Source: Capitulum mitella
Taxonomy: Eukaryota > Arthropoda > Thecostraca > Pollicipedomorpha > Pollicipedidae
NCBI GenBank assembly: GCA_030062745.1
Contig: CP099851.1
Coordinates: 11,720,393 to 11,784,392 of the forward strand
Length of the DNA: 64,000 nucleotides
Direction of reading: 5' to 3'
Position numbers and translations under genes: made by a program. Below are positions 27,101-35,121 of the stretch, one piece after another. The notes under the pieces are model-generated. The model searched no databases, was not told where the DNA came from, and saw only the letters and a list, made by a program, of their open reading frames with translations. Each line of letters begins with the position of its first letter. The stretch's first letter is position 1.

Positions 27101-30100
27101 CCGCGCCGCCGGGACTGGACGCCCATCTGGCCGAGTCGCGACTCCGCCGACGCGGCGCCGACGACGGCGACGGCGGCGGCGGCGGCGGCGGCGCGGCCGG
27201 CCGGCGGCGCGCCGGCCGGTGCGTCGACCAGCGTCGACCGCGCGCCTGTCACTGAATACTACTTCGCGTCGTCGGCGGCGCCGCCGGCGGCCGACACGAC
27301 GTTCCCGCCGCCGCGGCTGCCGACGGCGACGTTCGCGTCGGCGACGCCGACGCGCGGCCTGCCGCCGCCGGCGGCGTCGCCGCGACCGGCGGGCACGCGG
27401 CGGGGAGCCACGCGCTTGGCCGACCGGCTCTCAGCCCTGGTGAGCAGCCGACCGGCCAGGACGCGGGTCATCTCGCCGACCCGCGCCGCCTCCGACCCGC
27501 CCAGCTCGGCCTCTCTGAAACCCGCCGCGGCCGGCGCGCAGACGACGTCCCCCGCCGCCGCCGACGCCGCTGCTGACGCTGACGCCGACGCCGACGCCGA
27601 CGCGCCCGGCCTGGAGCCGTCCACGCGACCGCCATGGGCGCTCGGCGGCGCGCCGACGTCGCCGCCGGCGGCCGCGCCGGCCGTCTCGGCGCTGGCGACG
27701 GTGACGCCGGAGTCGCTGTCGCCAACACCGGCGTCGGCGCCGTGTGTGGTGACCACGCAGGGCCCGGGCGGCTACTGTCGTGATGGCGACCTGCTGACCG
27801 TGCTCACCCGCAGCCCGGGCGGCGACTGGCAGGCGTACCGCACCGTCAAGCTGCCCTCGTCGACGGTGGCGGCGCTGGACGGCGAGGCGGCGGCGGCCGA
27901 CAACGGCGCCGACGCCGAGACCACCACGCCGGATCCGGTGGGGGTGACGCCGTCAGCTGACGCCGAGGTGACGGGTCAGTCGACGCCGGAAGATCCCGCC
28001 AGGGGGCAGACGGTCACCAGCCCGCCCGGGGACTTCCAGGCCACGCAGTCGGCCGAGGCCACCGGGGGAGCCGGCGGGGACGGGGGGGAGCGACCGACGG
28101 AGGCGCCGGCGCTGCCGCTGGCCGAGCCGACCGCCGCCGACGGCCAGGTGGAGACGACAACCGCCGCCGGCAGCGGGACGAGAGGCCGGCCGCGCTCCAC
28201 CATCACCTGGCCGGCGGCGCCGTCGACGCCGACGACGGCCGCCGATGCGCCGCCCCCGTCGACGCCAGCGGCGAAGCGGCCGCCGGAGACGCCGCCGAGC
28301 GCCGCCTCGCCTCCACCGACGATGCCGGCGGTCGAGCCCGACGCGCCGACGGCGGCGCCGGACCCGCAGCCGCCGACGGTGGCGCCTGAGGCGGGCTTGG
28401 CGACGGTGCCGCAGGGCACGCCGTCGCCGACGGCGGCGGCCGACGCGCAGCCGCCGACGCCGGAGCTGCCGACGCCGCTGCCGACGGCGGCCGACGACGT
28501 CGCGTCGACGCGGCCGCCGGCCGACGCCGAGGCGGACAAGGCCGCGCCGTCGACGGGGCCGTCGACGTCCGCGCCAGAGAACGCCGACAAGCCGAACTCG
28601 CCGCCGCCGACGGCGCCTACGGCCGGCTCGACGCCGTGGCCAACCGGCCTGAGCACGGGCCCGCAGGCGCCGGAGACGGGCTCCGGCGCCGTGCCGTCCA
28701 CGGCCCAGCCAGACGTCACGTGGCATACGGGCACGACCGCGACCGGCGCCACGTGGCAGACAAACCCCGCCGCCGGCGCGGAGACCACGTGGCAGACGCC
28801 GACGCCGACGGCGCAGACCACGTGGCCCACGGGCACGACAGCCGCCGGGAGCACGTGGCTCACCACGCCGGCGGCGAAGGACTCGGACGCTGGGAAGCTG
28901 ACCCTGCGGCCGCCGCTGTCGACGGTGAACCCGCCGTCCACGTCTCTGACTCCGCCAACTACCCGTGCAGGTCAGCGGTGTCCCTGCCACACCAGCCCAG
29001 TGATCGCTGTCTGAAGCAGTGGCTGAATGTCCAAGCTGGATTGTATTGAAGCTGGCTTAGTATAGGACTAAATCACTTTTATGCCGGGAACATTGTCTAC
29101 AGCATGTAGCATTGCAAAGACTGGCCTTAAGAAAAGCAGGCATGACTCATTTAAGGGCGTTGGATTGCGGGAAGTATGCATAGCGACATGGTGTTGTTGG
29201 TGTAATGGTGGTGGTGGTGATGGTGGCGTTCATAATGTAACATGCACTTTGTGTTTTTTTTTCAGCCTCGAATTCGTCAGGTACCGTAGCAGGCGGCGGC
29301 AAAAGCAGCGGTGGATTCACCTCTAACAATTACGACTACACCACGGGCATTTATGGCTACACCACGGGCGTGAGCGGGTACCCTACCGGCAGCTACCCCA
29401 CAGGAAGCACCGGCTACCCCACAGGAAGTGCCGGCTTCACGACCAACACCAACGGCTACACACCGTCCACCGTCGGTTACACCACCGGTCCAAGCAGCTT
29501 CGCGCCTGGGTCGAACGGCTATTCCACTGGCAACAACTTTACCACCAACGGCTACGCCACCGGCGCGGGCGGATACACCAGCGGCACCAGCGTCTTCCCG
29601 CCGGGCACCAACTACACCACCAACACGGACGTGTACCCAACGAGCCCCACCGCGTTCACCACGAAAACCACCGGGTTCACCAGCACCAGGTCCACCACGG
29701 ACCACACCAGCAGCCGGCCGGCGCCCACGCCGGCGGGAACCAGCAGCACCAGCGGCACCAGCCGGGCGCCGGGCATCACGCACAGTAACGTGGTGCCCCC
29801 GGTGGACGTGTACGTGCAGTTCCTGGTGGCCACCACCTGGCCGCAGTTCTGCAAGATGCGCCACCGGTTCCAGCAGCAGGTGGCCGACCTTGTCAACAAG
29901 GACTCGAACAGGTTCGTGCTGCCAGTACACTGCGCTGGGACTTCGTTCAGGGAACTTTCCAGTGGTCTGCACGACTTCGCTTCCGAGGTCTCGCCCTGTG
30001 TGTGACGCCGCTGGATTGTTGTCAAGTGAACCGGGCGTTATGCTAAAATACGGTATGGTTTTCTTTGCCGAGTCGAGCGTTGTAAAACCCTCTAGCCTAT

Positions 30101-33100
30101 CGAATGCAAGTTGCGCATCAAACTTCATTGATGTGTTCGATAAAAATCACCAAATAGGCTGACATAGGGCTGGCCTGGTAAAGACACCGTGGCACGGTTC
30201 ATAACTCGTGTTCTTTGTCATGAGTTTGAGCCTGGAAGGAGGGGGGAGGGCATTGTCCTGTCTGCGCTGCCATAACACCGTGTTATTCGTTGGACCGAAA
30301 AAACGGCCGCAGAATTCTGAAATCTGCGTTCAGTGGCCTCATGTTTCCTCCTCCAGAGTGGTCAAGATTGCTCAAGTCCGGGTACTTGGATCGTGCTTGA
30401 TTTCCTGTTGCGTTTCGGGACAGTATCCTGTCATTGTTCACTGCGTGCTAGAGATAAATGCGTGTAACAGGCGGTAAAAAACCCTAGCATTCCTTTTGGT
30501 ATTAAGCAAGATATCCGCGTGATCAGATAGGAAAAAGGTAGACGTGAGAGCTGAAACTCTGGTCCCAACAGTTTATGCGATTGATCCAGATGAGATTGCA
30601 TCGACTTTGTAACTCTGACGGGGGCATGTGTTTGTGCCTTATATTGCCATTTATCTTGTGTGTTGTGCTTGATTATCCGCTTGAACATTGTGATCTTATT
30701 GCCTTGTGGCGTGGCGTGGTTCTCTCAGTTGCTGGCGCCTGCCCGCCCGGTATTATATCAGCAGAAGATGGCTTGCGTTTTGAACTTCGTTACATCAAGG
30801 CACCAGCATCATGAACGCTTCTATTTGCTCTGTGTCAACCGTCCCCTCAATGTCAATGTCTGTTCCAGCAACCTGTACAGCCCCTGTGTCGATGTCCGTT
30901 CCAGCAACCTGACGGCGAAGAGCGTGGTGCTGTTCAACATCCCCGTGTGCGGCGGCCGCGGCCGTGTGGTGCGCCGCTCGTCGGCCATCTTGGTTTTCCT
31001 GTACCTGACGGACGGCGCGGGCCGGTACCAGCGCCAGCTGACGGAGCGGGTGGAGCCGGCGTGGGAGGCGGCCGGCGGCCCGGCCGGCTCGATGGGCCGT
31101 CTGGTGCGCGAGGTGGACACCATCCGACCCAGCCACCCGCACCTGGTGTCCGAGCCGGAGCAGTCGGACCAGGCGGGCGTCATAGCGGCCGTCACGGTCG
31201 GCTGCGTGGCTGTGGCCAGTCTCGTCCTGCTGGCCGTCCTTTTGGTGAGTGTGCGCGTGCATATGTGTATGTGTCGGGGGGGGGATTTGGTTCGAAGGTT
31301 TGGTTCTTACGGAATGGTGAGTGTAGGGAATGCCGTGAAGATGCGGTCGGCTGTCGTTGACTTCGATTATAACGACAAGACGTGTGTAGAAATGGTGAGA
31401 CGTCGATTATAGCAATTACATTTCATTGTTTGATGCATGTAATCCTTAGTGAGTTGTCATCCCAGTATTTAATGCTTTTGGTAAAAAAATATCTATTCTC
31501 GGAACAACTCACAAAACCTGGACGTACTGCAAGAGACGAAATCTCGGAAGCAACTTTCTTAATAGACGTAGTTCATTTTTGCATCGTTGACTCGTCACGT
31601 GGTTTACGACATCGTGCGCCTCGTGCGTCTGCGCTGCTGGAAATAGTTTGCCGTGCTCGGTGCGGCGTCTGACCGGACGGCCTCCGCCAGGTGATCGTGC
31701 GCCACCGCCGGCGCGCGGCGCAGACCGCCCAGCGGTGTAACCCCGTCTCGATGGAGGAGTACGGCGTCGAGTCCGTCTTCAGCTCGATGCGGCGGAAGAA
31801 CAAGCTGCGCCGCTCGGTGCGCTCTTACCTGAACCACGCGTTCGACGACCACGACGCGCCGTCCAACGCGGTCAACTTCGCCGGCCTGGCCAATCTCTCC
31901 GGCGACCTGGCCGCGCTCAAAGGTCAGCGGCGTCTGGGCGCGGTGCCGGAGGCCGAGAAACGTCTCCAGAGTGGGGACGGAGGGACGCAAGGGGCGGCAG
32001 AAGCCGTCGTAAATCGCTTTTTATCTTTGACGCCGGCGAGTTGCATGTTGCATCGTGGTAAACGGGAAGGGCAGCGGCCCTTGCTCCGTCCTTCCCCTTC
32101 CAGCGTTCTTGCCAGGCGCAGAATGGCGGGACAGGATGGCAGCGATGCATTCTGGCAAAGGTGTTTGGTTTCCCGAGACACGACATCGAACAAGAAGGCT
32201 GTGTGTCTGGACAAGGTTGCAGGTTTTTACGGGCATTCTGGTCAACATCGTCATCGTCAGCATTGTTTTATGGAGAGAAGCCCTGATGCCTCTTGTTTTG
32301 CCCAGCGTCTTACGGAGCGTCTTACGGACTTCACGCGAGATTGACATGCTAACCACATTTTATGCTTGTACTTCTACCCTGTACTGTCCAGAGAAGCACT
32401 TCTTAAACCCCGTAAAGTTCTGTTTCGTCCGTCGTTGAATATGCCGCGTTATTACTAGCCGCTTTGAAAAGATGCCTACCGACCTCTCACGTCTCCGTCA
32501 TCCAACATCTCCCTCTTCGTCGGCTCATTCAGAACCCCTCTGACCGCCCTCCCCCCCCCCCCAGAGGAGTTTGACTCGATCCCGACCGGACTGATGCCGG
32601 CGTTGGACGACCTGCCCCCCGGCAGCGAGGACAAAAACCGGTACGCCAACGTGCTGCCGGTGCCCGAGACGCGCGTCGTGCTCGAGCAGAAGAACGGTGT
32701 CCCCAACAGCGACTACATCAACGCCAACTACGTCAGGGTGAGCCGGCTACCGCCGAGGGAACCGCCCGCACCGGGCGGGGGAGAGAGCTGAGGAAAGAAC
32801 AGAGAGCCGAGGGATTTGGCCTTGAATGGGGCGCGTTTGGTGGTGATGGATTTTTTGTTCGAGAAATCAGTGATGGAAAGTGTTACGAGTTATCGAAAGG
32901 TGTTTTTTTATTGAACATGTTGGAATTCTGGATGCACTGCTAGGGATTACAACCATTTCTGATGCTCTTCGCCGTTTAGGTGTGGATGATTCGGTCGTTG
33001 TTGCCGGTTGTTGACAGTTTGTTGTTGGCTTTCAGGGTCCGAAGGAGGAGGCCCAGTTCTACATTGCTACCCAGGGCCCGCTCGAATCGACCGTCAACGA

Positions 33101-35121
33101 CTTCTGGCGCATGATCTGGGAGACCCAGTCCAAGGTCATCGTGTGCCTCACCGACATAGTGGAAAGGGGCGTGGTACGTGCGGCTCGCGCACTTTTGGTT
33201 CTTTCGTGTTCAGCCGACGAATTCGGTGTTTTCCTGCTGGCAGGTTTCCCAGGGCTGGAGTGGTTGGCTTCAGGTCTGTGTTCTTCCCATTCTGAGACAC
33301 TCTTTTTCGACTTTCACGTGCTTTTGTCTGATGTGATAATGGAGTTGGGCGTTCCGTCGTGAATTGAACGGGTGGGTGGGTTCGACATTGGCAGTCAGCC
33401 TAGTGGGTCATTAGTCCCAGTTACCGCCATTGTACACCTGGCCGGCATTGTGGGTCAAAGACCGTGTACTGCAACCAACCTTGCGACGAGCCACATTGGT
33501 TCGGACCTGAAGGCTGTTTGCTTCTGACGTCACTGCTGACGAGTCAGCGGCGGCCTGAATTTCAGTTATGGACTGGGTTTTCACGGATGTCGACGAGTTC
33601 TGGCTGTCCGCGCAAGTCATTTGCGTCTGACCTTTGGTAACGTGCGTTTGTATGCGTTTTAGCGTCGCTGCGCCGAGTACCTGCCACCTTCGGAGGCGTT
33701 GGACAGACACCGGCTGTATGGCGACTTCCAGGTCACGCTTATGTCCAAGGTCAAGAAGGACAAATACGTGGTGTCTATAGTGCAGCTCAAGGTGAGTGTT
33801 CGGAGGTCTGTAAACTTGGCGGAATAGGCGTTGTTCGCGGGGCTGTGCGGTGCTATGATCACTTTATGACAGCCATTGTGCGGTCATTTGGTTAACTATA
33901 CCGTATTGCGTCATTTTATAGTACCCTGAAGTTTGAAATATAAACGGGCCAGTTGAGCTGTTCGATACTGAATTATTAAGGCGACTGAGCTCGCTGAGTG
34001 CCATGGAAATGAATGATGCATTTATATTTAGCACGCTAATGAACGCAAATGAGAATCCGCTGGCGGCCAACTGCGTCACGACGTCATACCGTGCTCCACA
34101 GAACATGGACAGTAACCTGTTCCGTGAGGTGACCCACCTGTGGTACTCGGGCTGGCCGGAACGAGGGGTGCCCTCCGATCTGGACTCGCTCGTCCAGTTC
34201 ATCCTGGAGGCTCGCAAGGCCATGAAGACCAACATCGGTCCCATGGTCGTCCACTGCAGGTCAGCGCCGGCTCGCCGCACTCCTCTGGCGGCTGAGACCG
34301 GCCTGACGTCCGTTGTGCTTGTGTTGTCAGCAGATAACATTAGGATGTGGATCGAAGGAACGCGTCTTTTTAGTTGCTTCAGCTACATTTCGTGCTACAC
34401 AGCATCTTTCACATGGTGCGAATGAAAAATTTTGTTCTTCAAGCCAACTGCTTGTCTTAATTTTTAAGCCAGTCGTCCGAATTTGGCACTTGCTGTATGA
34501 CCTGCTTCAAGGCCAAAGCTCTGGCCCTCTACAGGCCAAGCACCAATGTCTGTCATGCTTTACAACCGAAAAACAGATCCTATTTCACGTTGTTGTGACA
34601 GTTCAAATGTCTGGCCCGTACTCTCGTCTCTACCCTGACCTGTTCTCTCGTTCATCTCTGTCCTGACCTCTTCCGTCTCTGCCCTGACCTGACCCCGCCT
34701 CCCGTCTCTGTGCTGGCCTCTGCCGTCTCTGCTCTGACGTAACCCCCCGTCTCTGTGCTGACCTCTGTCCTATCTGCCTCATCTTGATCCTGCCTCCAGT
34801 CTCTGTACTGACCCTTGCCATCTCTGTTCTGACCTGACCCTGCCTTCCGTCCCTGTTCTGACCTGACCCCACCTCCTGGCTCTGCCGTGACCTGCGCCCT
34901 GTGCCGGCAGCCCGGGCACCGGTCGTACAGGCGTGATGCTGGCCTGCGACATCTGCGTGCACCAGTTCGAGGCGTCACGTTCGGCAGACATCATGCGCAC
35001 CGTGTTCCGGCTGCGCCAGGATCGGGCCGGCGCCGTCCAGACGCGGGAACAGTACGCCCTCATCTACAAGGTGCGCCTGACAGACGCGCTGTCGGCGGAT
35101 CGTGCAGAGAAGCGCCCATAG
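21091..35121 (+). CDS. Receptor-type protein tyrosine phosphatase with mucin-like ectodomain
   Basis: A membrane enzyme expected to remove phosphate from phosphotyrosine on cytoplasmic targets. Coding exons: 21091-21136, 26907-28970, 29266-29911, 30905-31244, 31691-31922, 32565-32737, 33036-33173, 33663-33791, 34102-34259, 34911-35121. All phases match, giving 1378 residues. Order: signal peptide (1-23), Thr/Pro/Ala-rich region (to about 704), Gly-Tyr-Thr-Gly repeats (about 725-850), a membrane-proximal alpha/beta module (about 865-995), transmembrane helix (about 1009-1035) with RHRRR stop-transfer, and one PTP domain (about 1110-1370). PTP hallmarks seen: [45 protein letters not shown] (Cys1308, Arg1314) and QTREQY. 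The general-acid loop is WPE (Glu1276), not WPD. There is no second PTP domain before the TAG at 35119. The gene is CpG-rich throughout, unlike its neighbours. I cannot name an orthologue with certainty. The first exon and the exact C-terminus are the least certain parts. Confidence 0.85.
22312..22629. repeat. Tandem duplication of about 163 bp
   Basis: The block beginning GTGTATTAGGTACATGCG at 22312 is repeated from 22475 (GTGTGTTAGGTAAATGCG), including the shared words TTCACGTTGTTTAATCAGA, TTTGTATTTAGTAGCAG and TTGACACTCACCATT. Scattered substitutions indicate a moderately old duplication. Confidence 0.92.
23530..23760. repeat. Minisatellite, units of about 65-73 bp
   Basis: CCAGGAGCTGTGTGCTGTG starts at 23591, 23664 and 23729. 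Most copies are followed by GACAGCGCTGTGTGGTCCGCC-like spacer. Earlier partial copies lie near 23540. Confidence 0.88.
26907..28970 (+). CDS. Receptor phosphatase exon 2 (mucin-like ectodomain)
   Basis: The acceptor TTGCTGCAG (26905-26906) joins the carried G to TG, giving Val and completing the signal peptide as VLAVCWAQ. The exon encodes 687 whole codons rich in Thr, Pro, Ala, Ser and Asp, expected to be heavily O-glycosylated. A GACGCC hexamer run near 27570-27602 encodes Asp-Ala repeats. Near the 3' end a TTW-type motif recurs (TWHT, TWQT, TWQT, TWPT, TWLT). The donor is GTCAGC at 28971, phase 1. Extreme GC3 keeps antisense frames open (for example 27953-28990), which are shadows. Confidence 0.85.
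28971..29265 (+). other. Receptor phosphatase intron 2
   Basis: A short intron from GTCAGC to a strong polypyrimidine acceptor (TTTTTTTTTCAG, AG at 29264-29265). Confidence 0.85.
29266..29911 (+). CDS. Receptor phosphatase exon 3 (Gly-Tyr-Thr-Gly repeats and start of juxtamembrane module)
   Basis: The exon accepts a phase-1 codon (G+CC, Ala). It encodes about a dozen degenerate repeats of the form Gly/Ser-Tyr/Phe-x-Thr-Gly ([25 protein letters not shown]), then a Ser/Thr-rich linker, then [16 protein letters not shown] and an amphipathic segment. The donor after AAC AG is GTTCGT (29912), phase 2. The reading frame stays open 94 nt past the donor, so a truncated secreted form by intron retention is possible. 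Confidence 0.85.
29912..30904 (+). other. Receptor phosphatase intron 3
   Basis: It begins GTTCGT and ends at one of two near-identical acceptors 36 bp apart (AG at 30867-30868 and 30903-30904). No other feature was recognised. Confidence 0.7.
30869..30904 (+). repeat. Duplicated splice acceptor, 36-bp tandem repeat
   Basis: TGTCTGTTCCAGCAACCTG ends one copy and TGTCCGTTCCAGCAACCTG the next, each offering a CAG acceptor in the same phase. Using the upstream site adds 12 in-frame residues, including a Cys, to the juxtamembrane module. Confidence 0.85.
30905..31244 (+). CDS. Receptor phosphatase exon 4 (juxtamembrane module and transmembrane helix)
   Basis: The carried AG plus C gives Ser before [15 protein letters not shown], which contains an N-glycosylation sequon. 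The second half of the alpha/beta module follows ([13 protein letters not shown], then a helix with [13 protein letters not shown]). The transmembrane segment runs from [11 protein letters not shown] to the exon end. The donor is GTGAGT at 31245, phase 0. Confidence 0.88.
31691..31922 (+). CDS. Receptor phosphatase exon 5 (cytoplasmic juxtamembrane)
   Basis: The acceptor CTCCGCCAG at 31689-31690 leads into VIVRHRRR, the end of the membrane helix and a basic stop-transfer. A basic and then Asn/Asp-rich juxtamembrane region follows. Donor at 31923 (GTCAGC), phase 1. Confidence 0.88.
32565..32737 (+). CDS. Receptor phosphatase exon 6 (PTP domain start, NRY loop)
   Basis: A C-run acceptor (AG at 32563-32564) joins G to AG, giving Glu. 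It encodes [12 protein letters not shown], the phosphotyrosine-recognition loop [10 protein letters not shown] and [10 protein letters not shown]. Donor GTGAGC at 32738, phase 0. Confidence 0.95.
33036..33173 (+). CDS. Receptor phosphatase exon 7 (PTP core)
   Basis: It encodes [20 protein letters not shown] and [14 protein letters not shown], both standard PTP-domain motifs. Acceptor TTTCAG; donor GTACGT at 33174, phase 0. Confidence 0.96.
33663..33791 (+). CDS. Receptor phosphatase exon 8 (PTP core)
   Basis: It encodes [18 protein letters not shown] and [19 protein letters not shown], matching the CxxYwP and YGDxxV region of PTP domains. Acceptor GCGTTTTAG; donor GTGAGT at 33792, phase 0. 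Confidence 0.95.
34102..34259 (+). CDS. Receptor phosphatase exon 9 (WPE loop and start of active-site loop)
   Basis: It encodes [17 protein letters not shown] and ends VVHC plus AG of the next codon, so the intron sits directly after the catalytic Cys codon. Donor GTCAGC at 34260, phase 2. Confidence 0.95.
34626..34905. repeat. Pyrimidine-rich minisatellite abutting a splice acceptor
   Basis: GTCTCTGTNCTGACCT-like words recur roughly every 30-45 bp, interrupted by GACCCCGCCTCC-like spacers. The array runs into the acceptor of the last phosphatase exon (AG at 34909-34910). Its TCTCTG/CTGACC content resembles a polypyrimidine tract and branch-point-like words. Confidence 0.85.
34911..35121 (+). 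CDS. Receptor phosphatase exon 10 (active-site loop, Q-loop, C-terminus)
   Basis: AG plus C completes Ser of [10 protein letters not shown]. Then come [29 protein letters not shown] and a short basic tail ending at TAG (35119-35121). An alternative donor exists after TAC AAG (GTGCGC, 35071), so a longer C-terminus encoded further on cannot be excluded. Confidence 0.88.

Noticed and set aside
26935..27255. Alternative acceptor for phosphatase exon 2 after GGGCCCAG
   Set aside because: With the phase carried from exon 1 it leads to a stop near 27252, whereas the upstream CAG at 26906 keeps the 687-codon frame and completes a signal peptide.
27953..28990. Long antisense open frame (345 codons, Arg-rich) opposite phosphatase exon 2
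   Set aside because: It is a shadow of the GC-rich Thr/Pro/Ala codons on the + strand, with a low-complexity Arg-rich product and no splice or family support.
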